Below, piece by piece: positions 1-11,175 of a DNA stretch of 20,984 nt (position 1 is its first letter; each line of letters opens with the position of its first letter). The DNA lies in contig QXVZ01014307.1 in assembly GCA_008931825.1 (NCBI GenBank), positions 19,911-40,894 on the forward strand, in the 5' to 3' direction. Origin of the DNA: Phallusia fumigata. Taxonomy: Eukaryota; Chordata; Ascidiacea; Phlebobranchia; Ascidiidae. The notes beneath the pieces were generated by a model, which worked only from the letters and a program-made list of their open reading frames with translations, was not told the DNA's origin and made no database searches. The position numbers were made by a program, and so were the translations under genes.

Positions 1-25
1 ATGTTATGACGTGTTTCACATGTTA

Positions 26-37
26 TGTGACGTCACA
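26..37. promoter_or_regulatory. 12-bp perfect palindrome containing a full CRE core
   Basis: The sequence TGTGACGTCACA holds the canonical cAMP-response element core TGACGTCA (28-35). A half-site-like TGACGTG lies at 7-13 inside a similar TGTTATGACGTG context. A TATA-like stretch follows at about 42-50. The site fits CREB/ATF-type binding, but the gene it would serve lies outside the window, since the dehydrogenase gene ends at 280 on the other strand. Confidence 0.35.
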
Positions 38-279
38 AAAGTATTTATAAGTGATTGTACACCAGACCCAAAACATTCATCGCTGGTTGCATCTTTTATA
101 ATCACGGTCATATTCAAACTGAACATAAATATGAAAATAACGCGACATGTAATAGATCTTGCAGACTGATTTTGGGTCATAATAAAAAGCAGTCAGTTTG
201 CCCGATGTTTGGAGGAAATGCACAATGTTAAGAGAAAAAGTACAGGTTGGAGAAAGCACAATTTTACTTAATTCCTGAT
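38..279. other. 3' flank of the dehydrogenase gene, no gene seen
   Basis: AT-rich sequence downstream of the dehydrogenase stop on the minus strand. It contains no convincing coding frame and no further clear AATAAA on the minus strand. Confidence 0.5.
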
Positions 280-2476
280 TTATTTGCAGCGCTGATCAAT
301 GACATCATCAACGAACTTTCTCGTGGCATTCCGAGACTCTTCCCACGAACGAAGAGGTTTGTATTCAAAATCGGTTTGGAATTTGCGGTGTGACACGGTA
401 AAGCAAGTGCATGCGTTTCGCAACATATACGGGTTGATGAACTCCTGAAACGTGCGTTTTTTTTTTTTTACAATATAGAAGTCACAAATAGCGTAATTTA
501 CAGGTTATCTCTGTAACAAGCATGGGTTTAAATACACGACATAAAGACAGTGGTGCTTATCAGCAGGGACGTAAAGAAAACAAAGTCGTTTAGGACACAA
601 TCAAAAGTTTATGTCAAACAACTACTTCTTGGGCAAAATCATACCTGCATGAACTTAATTCCAAACAACGATAAACATTTCGAAATGAAGTTGATAGCAT
701 AGATCAGGAGAATCAAGACCCAGAACGGTAGAAAAGGTTCCGGTCCGGAAATTTTGTATCCACGGTGACTAAAAAACTGCTCGTTTAAGCGACCGTACGA
801 GAGCTGAGGCGTATCGTCGCCGATGAAATACGCTTTTCCACCCAGCGCTGGATTTTTCTGTGTGTACAACAATGTGTGACAGCAGGTCGATAGTTAAATG
901 GAAACATAAACAACAGAACAGCAAGTATTTTTACTTGTATTTTCTCTGCGGCCACCAAATGACACCAAGCCACATTGTCAACATACATCCTGGACTGCAA
1001 ATGTTCCTGTCCCGTGAAACATCGCATGTTTTTTGATGCGCCAAGGGGGATAAACGACTTCAGTGTTTTGTCGTTTCCTCCGTAAAATCCAGGCGCGCGC
1101 AAAATACAGGTTGTCAAGCTCTGCGAAGTAAACATAAAATTAATCAATCGCTCAAGGTATGTAAATTCTTTTTGTAAAGGCAATTTTGTTCGCATTCAAC
1201 GTAACGTTTGTACTTAACGCGATAGCAGAGGGTTTTCTTTATTTGAGTACTGATCTTCCTCTGAGGAATGTTGAGGCACAGGCAACGTGTTGGAAAATTA
1301 TTAAATAGCAGCAAGCACAATAGCATTGGATAAAAAACGTAGGTAATGTTCTGAAATTGTTTACGTTCAATTATAAGCCAAAACTTAAAGAACAGGGTAT
1401 TTACACCTTTTCACCAACAAGGCTTGTTCCGTTTGCTTTGATTACAACTTGTTCCGCCTCATATTTAGTTTTGTCGTAAGACTCCTCTCTGGATGTTGGA
1501 TATTTCGTGTCTTCGTCACCATTTATCCAGGGATCCCGGTTAGAATTCGGTCCAATAACATGAACGCTACTTGTGTAGACCAAATACCCAACGTCGTTTT
1601 CAACACAAGCGTCAATAACCTTCATGGTTCCTTGTACAAAATGCAGGGACATTAAAGTAACAATAGAATGAGGCAAATGTGCTATAACAGAAAAAAACTG
1701 TAAGAGCCGCATTACCTTTGGAATCTATGAGCAATATTATTATGCTAATTGTACACTAACCAGAAACGTTGCAATCCCAAACAGTTTGGTAATCTATTCG
1801 ATTCTGTACGTCTATAAGACTAGCTAAATGAAAAACAACATCAACGTTTTTCATGGATGAATTAAGTCTTTCTTGATCAGTAACACTCCCTTCAATCCAT
1901 TCAACTTCGATGCCTGCATCTAAAATCAATAAAACGCTCATAACATTTCCCAAACGGCTTTAATCTTAGCAAACACACTTTGTTGGTTAGATAATGGTAT
2001 CAGTACTTAAAGACAAACAAATAGCTCTTTATCTGAGTGGCCTCAAGACAGAGTAACATGTTGCGACACGCTACATATTCCCTTTTAGTTTGCCTTTAAT
2101 CAAAATGTGGATCTAGTATTGTGAAAGTGTTTCCATTGGTTTATATTTAGTACCATTCCTAAAAACACCAATCACCACAACAGTTTTGACAAACTGATAC
2201 AGTATAGAACGTATTGAAAACTTAACAATCAAAACAACAGCACAAATTGTGAGATTGCGCATGAACAGGAGTTTACATACTATCTGTACACAGCACACTA
2301 TTGCCAGATTACTTACCTCTGCATACATCGGCTTGCCTGAGTCGAATTTCGGATGTTATTGAAATATCATATACCTTGATCTTGCTTGCACTGTCAATGT
2401 TCTTTCCACAAATGACATTAACCAAAGTGTTTCCCAGGTTTCCTCCTCCACCGGTTATAAAGTAGGTTTTTCCCAT
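280..2476 (-). CDS. 3-beta-hydroxysteroid dehydrogenase/delta5-4 isomerase family protein, complete, six exons
   Basis: Exons in coding order: 2476-2317, 1919-1761, 1630-1407, 1120-935, 857-645, 444-280 (stop TAA at 282-280). Together they give 1107 nt, or 368 aa, the usual length for this family. All junctions are GT-AG and the phases fit (1,1,0,0,0). Seen: an N-terminal Rossmann glycine motif TGGGGNLG (residues 8-15); Asp37 at the end of beta-2 (KVYD), which favours NAD(H); a YTSS segment (125-128) and the catalytic pair Y158xxxK162; family blocks LVYTSSVHVIGPN, YVDNVAW and YKPLRSWEE near the C-terminus; and a hydrophobic helix at about 285-308, where family members carry their membrane anchor. 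The expected reaction is NAD-dependent oxidation of a 3-beta-hydroxysteroid at ER or mitochondrial membranes. The exact substrate cannot be read from the sequence; a sterol C4-decarboxylase-type or SDR42E-type relative is a weaker alternative. The start ATG directly precedes the Rossmann fold. An AATAAA overlaps the stop codon (284-279, minus). Confidence 0.9.
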
Positions 2477-3523
2477 CGCAACCCTAAATAAAACCTCGCG
2501 TTGTTCACAACTAACCGCGCTTAACGTAAACAGAGCTGTGGTTTAAGTAGATAAGAGTTTAAATCCTAAGTAAATCGATCAGAAAACGAAAAACTTGCGC
2601 GAACGTCGCGTTACTTGTGCGACGCAATCAGCGTTTTAAACAAACCTGCTGCAGGGGTTTATTGAAAACCTCGAGATGCGCTGAAGGTCATTAAACCCCT
2701 TATCAGTACTGTGACTTAGTAACAGTCCTTGTTCGGCAAAAGCTTATCGGAGTCAGACAAATCGGTTTGTTAATATTTGAAAGCTGACCATTTTTAGTGC
2801 GGCTTGCTTCGCCTGTAAACAAAGGCAATTACCTGTTCAAAGCCGTTGGTTTTCAGTAAACCTGTACTCAAGCCCTTGGTTTCAAATGAACCTGTACACC
2901 TTACTGTGGGACATTTGCGGTTGCAATTACTTGGAAACAAGGTGCACTCTTTGACTTGACCTTTAGCACAAGTTATTTGCACTCGAGATCAAAATTGTTT
3001 CGTTGCTAAGGCCGTGAGCCCGAAGGGACAAAGCATTGCCTTGGCGTCGCAAAATCCTTACTTGCGCCCTGGATAGGACACCCGCACAACGGCGTGGAAG
3101 ACGACCTTAAACACACATCAAAACAAACCCTCTTGTAACTGCCCACGGAACATAACTTGCTGCTGAAATTGTGATAACCTGGCAGCAATTTGCATTACAT
3201 AATTGTTTTGATAATTAGGCGTAACGGTTTTGTAAAGGAATGTCGAGGGTTGACAACCTTGATAATGGTTGCTGAAAGCCGTTTTATCTCAAGGTTTCCT
3301 TGTACCACTTGTAATTGGGATATCTGCCATGGTTGGCCATCCCTCGTTTCCTGCGTAAGGGACTGTCAGATAACGTTAAATTATGCAAAGTTTAAAATCT
3401 AGAAAAATCGTACACGAGGACAAAAATCTGTTAAAAAGAGTTATAGAAGAGAACAAGATCTACACAACAAGGTTTTCATTTGATTATACCCCAAAACAAG
3501 GACAAAAATGTACATGCTTTTTA
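2477..3523. other. intergenic: dehydrogenase promoter side and 3' flank of fucosyltransferase copy A
   Basis: Both neighbours are on the minus strand, so this stretch holds the 5' control region of the dehydrogenase gene and the 3' UTR of copy A. The part from about 3379 to 3523 resembles the 3' flanks of copy B and of the relic. A 30-bp tandem repeat lies at 2831-2897. Short frames at 3006-3188 and 3190-3402 look like chance. No RNA gene is recognised. Confidence 0.55.
2831..2897. repeat. imperfect tandem repeat, unit about 29-30 bp, slightly over two copies
   Basis: Unit 1 (2831-2859) and unit 2 (2860-2889) share acctgt, caa, gcc and ttggttt at matching spacing. A third start, acctgtac, follows at 2890-2897. 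It lies in the likely upstream region of the dehydrogenase gene. Confidence 0.6.
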
Positions 3524-5861
3524 TTAGCTGTTTAGTCGGGCTTTGCAATGGGAATTTTCATTGCCGTACCACCAGTCATAAATTGAATGAATCACTCGTC
3601 GTTTTACTTTCTTCCGCTGCTCTACTATTGTTTGGTTGATTCCCTTCTGAAATGGCATGTAATGTTCATGCTGAGGAATTGTACGCGTTTTTGACTCAAT
3701 GCCATGCAACGAACGACACATTTTGCACCATCCGTACTGATGTTGCCTGAACTGCAATACTGATCTTTTGGTCAGAGTTACGTTATCCCTCCAAGCAAAG
3801 TATCTTTGATATTCTTCATCGTTTTTGTCCAGAAACTTCAAATACTTTACAAGTTCAGCTGGTGATTTAAAGTCATCAACGTGAATGAATGAATTAGGAG
3901 GAGCAATCATTTGGTAATCCTCTTTTGCCGTTCCCCAAACAACAGGAACAACACCAGCACTGAGACCGTGCTCGAAAAACTTTTCTGTGATATAATCCCG
4001 GCAGTGGTACGAATTTTCGAATGACAAATAAAATTTGTATTTTGCAATGAATGCATAAAATGGTTCCCTTCCGCGAGAAAGGTTAAGTTGCGTGTTAAAA
4101 CACCTGAAAAAAACTTTATTATTAAGAAGAAATGTGACTGCTTGGTTTTTGTATGTTACCTTCCAAATGTGTCTATTTGCAGTCCAGCCTCAGACAATCT
4201 GCGGAAAACTTTCATCCGCTCAATAGCTCCAGGGGTACCGTGACAATTACTCACGATCCAAATTGCCATCCGGTATTTTTTCGAAGATACAATTTCTTTG
4301 TTTTGAATCACCTTTTTATGAAGAAAACTGGCATAACGATATGGTTTGACAAATGACGAATCTCTTCTGCAAATAATAAACATACATCAGTTAAAGATCG
4401 AATTGTCCCCTATGTCAGAGTGTGCGTTAGGGCGATTATAAATCTACCCTGTCGTATTGCTATACTTGCCACATATTGACGCTTAAATTTAAAAACAGGG
4501 TCAGAAGTTTATTTATAACACTTGGAGATTTTCTAAATTATGGAGACAAAACAATAGTTGTTATAAACCAACCAAAATGACTTGACAACACGGTCTACAA
4601 TAAAGCCCAAAGACGCACGATGTGTTTGTATGTTTATTGTGGGAGCCTGGGATTCCGCTATGCCCATACTCAGAATTACTTATCTCAGAACTGGGTGTTA
4701 ATGATTGTCTCTAACCTGTATGTCATAGTAGCATTGAAATAATCTTTTTCAAATTCGAACAACTTTAGGTAAGAAAATCTTCTGGTTGAACCTGGAGATT
4801 CGAGGTTAAACCAAATGTACAGCATTTCTGGTCGTCTGCGAAGGGACAGTTTTAGGGCATTAATTTTTGTAAAGGCTAATGTTAATTATATGGCCTGGCA
4901 ACGTACCTAACACTATCTGGTGGCATGCTGTGGCGTTGCATACACCTGTTGTTAAAGACAACGGCACCAGTGTCAGTGTGATGAATCTATGATGTAGATG
5001 ATGGACCGTTAAATCGACTTGAGTATTGCGTAACATAAAAACAAATTTGGAATGATTGTACAAGTTCTGGTAATGTTTTTATAATAGTTGGTCTAGGGCA
5101 GTCGAATAAAATTTGTTGGTCATAATCAGCAAACAAAACAAATCGAAAACAACAAATCCAAGCCAAATTTTTGGTTTCACCGAAAGCAGTATCTCAAATG
5201 TTGTTGCATCTTTAAGGTTTACAATAACAAAAACTTTTTTATTTTTATTAGCAAAACTGTAAAATTAACTCACCATTGAACGATTTGATGTGATGTTACA
5301 CCTTCCACAGATACCCGGCCAGATATGGTTATGATCATTTACCGCATGCGGACACCAATTTACTATGTACTGAAAGAAAACAATTTAGCCAAAAATTTAC
5401 CGATTTACTCTTTTAGTAGCCCACACTCCCGCACCAAATCAAGAGATCCCTATTAAATTATATTTTAAGCCAGGAATCTATTCAAATCTAGATATGTTTC
5501 ATCTAAACGTGGTCAGTGGTCATTAGTAACGTACGTGTGCCGAAAATTTATGGAATTGGTTTCGTTGTTTATGTTTAATCCAAGAAAAAGTATCTATTAT
5601 TGCAAAAACCATATTTCGAAAAGACTGCCTGCTGCAAACATTCTGTTTTAAACCAGCCGACGAGCATCATCACCTGGAGCCTACCTTGTTGGAGTTGCTT
5701 GAATGCAACAAAGCCTGATCCAAAGTGGTAAGTCCTCCACTGACAAGTTGTAATTTTCTTGCAAACCAATAATCACTTTTGCAAAACCATGGAAATTGAG
5801 TTGTTGTAAGTATTAGGACCATAACCACTCCAAAGGTGATGTATTTCCTTGAACGTGACAT
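3524..5861 (-). CDS. alpha-1,3-fucosyltransferase, tandem copy A, complete, six exons
   Basis: Exons in coding order: 5861-5685, 5369-5274, 4986-4907, 4835-4716, 4366-4160, 4103-3524. They total 1260 nt, or 419 aa, with consistent GT-AG junctions; the last intron is only 56 bp. The protein is type II: a short basic N-terminus (MSRSRKY), a membrane anchor at about residues 8-25, a short stem, then the glycosyltransferase family 10 domain. Motifs seen: CNITSNRSM, YIWFNLESPGS, the NATMTYRRDSS block, SFENSYHCRDYITEKFF, GVVPVVWG, and a C-terminal CKMC pair in the position of the conserved CxxC. The family transfers fucose from GDP-fucose to GlcNAc in N-glycans or Lewis-type chains in the Golgi; which acceptor this one uses is unknown. 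Compared with copy B it lacks 8 bp just before the stop, so its last residues are read in another frame (KARLNS instead of SMPKPD). It lies upstream of the dehydrogenase gene on the same strand. Confidence 0.93.
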
Positions 5862-6433
5862 ATTAAAGCACCTCTGTATTTTTGTCCTACTACAGTTACG
5901 AAAATCTTCAGGAAAATAAATCAAAGTCAATGAAATTGTGTGTAGTTTGTCCCCGCCACATTAAAGCTTGTCTTGAGTACAACTTCCTGAATACTGCTAG
6001 GTTTGTTTGCCCTGTTGCGCAAAGTTCGAGAACTGAAAAACATGACACAACACAACGACACAAGACAAGGAACTAGGCATATTTGCTATGCTGCATAAAG
6101 GGCTTAAATGTGACCAAGCTGCACCCTTTCCACAAGGAACCTGTCCTTTTGTTATTTTTTTTCGACAGCCACGACAATGAGCCAAATAGTCCCGGCGGGC
6201 GGTAATGTCATCAATGTTAAACCAATTTATACAACACTATTCAGTTTTACCAATCACCCGGGACTACCTGTCAGTTAATTTTGTAACAGCTTGGAACCAT
6301 GCACCGTAACGCAGACTACAATGGCTGAATAAAATACTGTACAATGCTGGTTGTTTGTTTGGCGTAACTTGTTAACAACTATAAAGTTTATCGAACAACC
6401 TTTCAAAATAAATACCTACATCGGACACATTTA

Positions 6434-6642
6434 CGTTACAAACTCCAACCACAAAAAGCCCACTGATTGAAATACAAGCCCCTACTTGTAACGGCAGAAA
6501 TGCCGAACTAGCAGCACGTTCCATTTGAATCAGCGCANCGTTACAAACTCCAACCACAAAAAGCCCACTGATTGAAATACAAGCCCCTACTTGTAACGGC
6601 AGAAATGCCGAACTAGCAGCACGTTCCATTTGAATCAGCGCA
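6434..6642. repeat. exact 104-bp direct duplication around a single N (probable assembly artefact)
   Basis: Bases 6434-6537 and 6539-6642 are identical, separated only by the N at 6538. That is what results when two overlapping contigs are joined through a placeholder instead of being merged. It artificially lengthens the minus-strand open frame at 6372-6701. Confidence 0.9.
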
Positions 6643-6695
6643 ATTCCTAGACAGGCGGAAGAGGGGAAGTAATGTAATTCAGATTGTTCACTAAC
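6610..6695 (-). other. exon-like stretch duplicated upstream of fucosyltransferase copy A
   Basis: The minus-strand frame reads LHYFPSSACLGIALIQME and then a donor-like CAA|GTAGGG. The matching stretch upstream of copy B (about 11088-11175) reads LHYFPLSACLRIALIYMD and then CAG|GTATGG. In the first 18 codons about half of the differing codons are synonymous, which hints at former or present coding. No protein family is recognised. It could be an upstream exon of the transferase, the remnant of a duplicated neighbour, or conserved non-coding sequence. Confidence 0.3.
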
Positions 6696-8401
6696 TGACA
6701 TATTTTATATGTCGCACATTTCACTTGCGCCATTGGTTCCAAATAAACAGTTTCGACCTACAGCGGCAGGCAAAAAATAATTAGGCTGGGCAGTAGCTGT
6801 ATTCCATTGGTTTTTATGTGTGGTTCAGATTTTCAAAAATGTAAAGTTTCGTTTCAAAATCATGACAAGAAATTCCCGCCTAACGGTTTCGAAGTGTTGT
6901 ATCGATTTAAGGCGGAGATTACATTTTGTCGTGACTTTGATACCACACCCCTTGAAGTTGATCAATAACCTGTGACACAGAAGTAGCTAGAGACAAAAAC
7001 TTATCCTTGTATCAGCCACCCGTCTATTTTTCTTGCCTTGCTAACCGGATATTGTAACGATAGCGTGAAGTTGCGAAATATACAATTGCCGGCTTTTAAA
7101 TGTTTCACATTAGAGCTGTAAAACTGGGCAACCCACAGTCTAATAAAAATAAAGTGGTAAATACAAGTAAACCTGTACCAAATGATGACACAAACCTAAA
7201 ATGATTGGGCTTCTGTGGGTAACGTGCCGTGACGTTGTGGGGTTCCCCATGTCCAAAACGATTTTTTTGCTAGGCACACTAAAAGCATTGGTTTCGACTA
7301 GAAAGTTCGTACAACGATGCTACAAAGGTTTGCAAAAAATCTCCCAGGTAAATAAAGGGTCAAACTCAAAGTAGACCAACTAAACAAATTTTTTGGTAAT
7401 GTGGCGACTAGATACTGAAAAGAAAAGATGCTGTCAAACATATCTGACATGAAACTTACTAACCGTTTATGACATTCACACACCATACTTGCAAGGGAAA
7501 ATATTAGTAATGACCTAACCAGTGTATCATGTTTTGACTGCACTTACATCATTGCTTTGGTGAAGGTAAAGTGCTTCACAAAAAAGTGGCGATTTGGTTG
7601 TTACAAAACCGACATTTTCACTTCCTCGTTGATGTAAGATTAAGATCTAAATGGTTTTGCACCAGTTAACCCGATATTACCATTCTTACACAGTTTTTAC
7701 AGTTTGGAGATTTATCTCAAATTTAATTAATTTTTTTTTAATTTAAAATTTTATGCAAAGCAACAGTAAAGGTAACATCGCCATTGGGGGTCAGTCAAGC
7801 GTAAAATGTTTCTATCACTTAAAGCGCGCTCAACCACCAACCAAACTGTTTAAAAAAACCTTTTCGTTTCAAAAGTAAAATTCTTGCTTGGGCGTGTTTA
7901 GTTTTGATTGGACTAGAAAATTGGAAACAAAGGAAAGAAAACATTTACCGAATCCAACCAAATCATCGTCATGCCAATGATGTCAGAAACATAAGATAAA
8001 CTCCATAGCCTTACCCACATTTACCCATAAATAAATATCGCACAAGAAGGTTATATCGTTCCTTACTGTGTTGCAAAACACTTACACAGCGACCCGCAGT
8101 AACCAATGATGCGGCAGCCATAGAACAATTTTATAATTCGGCACCAACCATCTCACCAAATACGATGTTCCACCCTTGCCGTATCTGCTGAAGTTTAACC
8201 ATCCACCGTTGTATGTGTATGCGACTATCCAGCACAGTTTAATTGAAAAAACGTAAAAAATCTGGATAAATCCTACTTAAAGACAAAATTCAGTTCTACT
8301 AGCCGGAAGAGTTATAAAACTGTACAAGATATACACAACGTAATATTGGTTTGACACAAAACAAAGACAAGGAAAAATGTTACATGTAATTCTTCAGCTG
8401 T

Positions 8402-10527
8402 TTAGTCGGGCTTTGGCATGCTGCAATGGGAACTTTCTTTACCGTACCACCAATCATAAATGGAATGAATTACTCGTCGTTTTACTTTCTTCCGCTGCTC
8501 TACTATTGTTTGATTGATTCCCTTCTGAAATGGCATGTAATGTTCAAACTGAGGAATTGTACGCGTTTTTGACTCAATGCCATGCAACGAACGACACAGT
8601 TTGCACCGTCCGTACTGATGTTGCCTGAACCTTAATTCTGGTCGTTTGGTCAGAGTTAAGTTATCCCTCCAAGCAAAATATCTTTGATATTCTTCATCGT
8701 TTTTGTCCAGAAACTTCAAATACCTTACAAGTTCAGCTGGTGATCTGAAGTCATCATAATGAATGAAAGAATTAGGAGGAGCAATCATTTCATAATCTTC
8801 TTTTGCCGTTCCCCAAACAACAGGAACAACACCAGCACTGAGACCGTGCTGAAAAAACTTTTCTGTGATATAATCCCGGCAGTGGTACGAATTTTCAAAT
8901 GACAAATAAAATTTATATTTTGCAATGAATGCATAAAATGGTTTCTTTCCGCGAGGAAGGTTAAGTTGCTTGCTGAAACACCTGGAAAAAGAAACTTTAT
9001 TATGAAGAAATATGAGTGTTTGGGTTTATGTGTTACCTTCCAAAAGTGTCTATTTGCAGTCCAGCCTTAGACAATTTGCGAAAAACTTTCATCCGTTGAA
9101 CTGCTCCAAATGTATAGTGACAATTACTCACGATCCAAATAGCCATCCGGTTTTTTTCCAAAGATAAAATATGTTTATTGTGCATTAACTTTTTGTGAAG
9201 AAAACTTGCGTAATGGTATGGTTTGACAAACGAGGAATCTCTTCTGCAAAAAATAAGCACATTTCTGGTTACGGTCGAATTCTCATGTTAGTTTACGCGG
9301 TGTAGCATGAGGGGCGACCAAAACCGCCCTGCAATACTGGCACAATCGGCCAAACATTGTCTAAGTTATTAGCATCAGGAATTGGCCTTGTTGATTTCAA
9401 TATGACAAAAAATGTAATCAACATCATAATAAATATTTTTTTGTGGAACTGAAAGATAAATAATTATCGACATCAAGAATTTTTAATCTTTCTTTTTAAT
9501 TCTCACAAAAATAACTGTAACAAATTTTTTTAGCCAATTTAAGGCCGTGCGCGGTGTAGTTGCAACTGCCACATGTAAAAATCTGTAAAATGAAGTGTTA
9601 ATGATTTTCTTTAACCTGTATGTCATAGTTGCATTGAAATAATCGTTTTCAAACTCCAACAACTTTACGAAATCAAGTCGTCTGGTGGATCCTGGGGATT
9701 CACGGTTAAACCAAACATACAATATTTCTGGTCGTCTGTGAACGAAAGGAAAATTAGCGCACAACTGTTTTTCTGTTGTTATAAAAACCAATGTCAACAA
9801 GAAGTGGCAACGTACCTAACATTATCCGGTGGCATGCTGTGGCGTTGCATACACTTGTTGTTAAAAATAACGGCACCGGTATCAGAATGATGAATCTATG
9901 ATGTAGATGGTGGACTGTTAAATCGACGAACACACTGGAAGGTCAGAAATTCGATAAAACTAACAAATTTTGTATTAACTTACCATTGAACGATTGGATG
10001 TGATGCTACACCTTCCGCAGATATGTGGCCAAATTTTGATATTTTTTAGCAAATGCGGACACCAATTCACTATGTACTAAAAATACAAACAATTAGGTTT
10101 AACAAAGATAGCCCCGCACCAAGACCATTCTTCAGTAATTGTACTTTAAGCCTTGGGTTCCTAAGGTTTTTTTAGACCCACGATCTTGGTCTCCCAAAGT
10201 CGCGCACACCGAAAAATGACGCGATTGACTTCGTTTATTTGCGTGAATCAAATAAAGGACCTTTGATTATTGCAAAAACTATATTTCGAAAGACTTCACA
10301 CAGACGTTACGATTAACACCAGTCAACGAGTATTATGTGTTTGAGCCTACCTTGCTGGAGTTACTTGCATGCAACAAAGCCTGGTCCAAAGTGGTAAATC
10401 CTCTATCTTCAGGTGCCATTTTTCTTGCACACCAATAATCATTTTTGGGATTCCATGCGAATTGAGCTATTGTGAGTGCTATGACAATAATCACCACAAG
10501 AGCAACATATTTTCTTTTTCGTGACAT
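8402..10527 (-). CDS. alpha-1,3-fucosyltransferase, tandem copy B, complete, six exons
   Basis: Exons in coding order: 10527-10351, 10076-9984, 9895-9816, 9735-9616, 9243-9037, 8981-8402. They total 1257 nt, or 418 aa. Exon sizes equal those of copy A except exon 2, which is one codon shorter, so this is a tandem duplicate with conserved introns. It is type II: basic MSRKRKY, membrane anchor at about 8-24, stem, then the GDP-fucose-using domain. Visible motifs are CSITSNRSM, YVWFNRESPGS, NATMTYRRDSS, SFENSYHCRDYITEKFF (about 253-269), GVVPVVWG (276-283) and CKLC, followed by a basic stretch EQRKKVKRR. By eye, exon 1 is only about 58% identical to copy A in protein, while exon 6 is above 90% and includes many silent sites. 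The C-terminal SMPKPD tail is the likely ancestral one, since the relic at 15153-15390 also keeps the 8 bp missing from copy A. No stop or splice defect is seen. The acceptor is unknown. Confidence 0.93.
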
Positions 10528-11087
10528 ATCAAAAACTCCTCCACATTCTACAGTCCAACTAGTTTACGAAAATCTACAAGAAAGCAAAGCTGCCCTAAAT
10601 GGCATGTAGCCTAATCTGTCCCCGCCACAATGCTTGTCAAGAGTACAACTTCCTGAATACTACTAGGTTGGTTTTCCCTGTTGCGCAAGCCTGGAAACCT
10701 CACAACATTACAAACAATAATTTTTACCTCACAACACAACAAAGTAACGCACTTTCGCTATGCTACATTACAATTAATGCTCAAATGAGGTCAACTTGCA
10801 CCTTAAGAATGAAATCTTCGACAGTCTCGAAATTAAGCCAAACAGTTATAAGCGGCAACGTCCATTATGTCAAACAAAACCCACGGAACACTCAAACTAC
10901 CTTCTATATAATTTTGTAATAGCTCGAAACCCAGCACCTTAACGCAAACTGCCTGGGCTGAACAAGGCACTGCATACTGGTGGTTTGGTTGTTCTGCCGT
11001 AAATTGGCCGAAACTATAAAACGTGACACATTTTGCCACAAACACAAACCAGAATAAATGCACAATGGTTACGATACAAGGCCCCAT

Positions 11088-11175
11088 ACCTGTAAGCGCA
11101 TAATTGCCTGAATAGCAATCACGTTGTCCATGTAAATCAGCGCGATTCGTAGACATGCGGAAAGAGGGAAGTAAT
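11088..11175 (-). other. exon-like stretch duplicated upstream of fucosyltransferase copy B
   Basis: Counterpart of the stretch at 6610-6695. The open frame ends in AIMRLQ at a better donor (TTACAG|GTATGG). Beyond the donor the frame hits a stop within seven codons, while in copy A it stays open. A TGA lies about a dozen codons upstream of LHYF, so an exon would have to be short. Confidence 0.3.

Larger units (their letters stand above)
5862..8401. other. intergenic: upstream region of fucosyltransferase copy A and 3' flank of copy B
   Basis: Patches at about 5880-6010, 6277-6400, 6590-6720, 6978-7000, 7780-7810 and 7850-7885 match, in order, patches upstream of copy B (10555-10690, 10913-11030, 11088-11200, 11331-11350, 11535-11560, 11605-11630). 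This marks the duplicated block. An acceptor-like cag lies just upstream of the copy A start codon (minus strand, near 5875). The stretch at 7720-7755 is almost pure A/T. About 8270-8401 is the 3' flank of copy B. The frame at 7298-7543 (minus) has no recognisable product. Confidence 0.6.

Noticed and set aside
1121..1195. N-terminal extension of dehydrogenase exon 4 (KEFTYLERLINFMF)
   Set aside because: A strong branch-point and pyrimidine-tract acceptor at 1121-1122 (ttcgcag) gives a phase-0 join to exon 3; the extension lies in the intron.
1449..1655. Plus-strand open frame of 68 codons
   Set aside because: It is antisense to exon 3 of the dehydrogenase gene, whose frame has clear family motifs.
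1920..1953. ATG start for the dehydrogenase at MGNVMSVLLI
   Set aside because: This is intron sequence. The exon starts at 1919 and joins in phase to a 53-residue first exon carrying the NAD-binding motif.
4153..4356. Plus-strand open frame of 67 codons
   Set aside because: Antisense shadow of fucosyltransferase copy A exon 5.
4860..5063. Minus-strand frame over fucosyltransferase exon 3
   Set aside because: Wrong frame; the frame reading HHTDTGAVVFNNRCMQRH joins the neighbouring exons in phase and fits the family.
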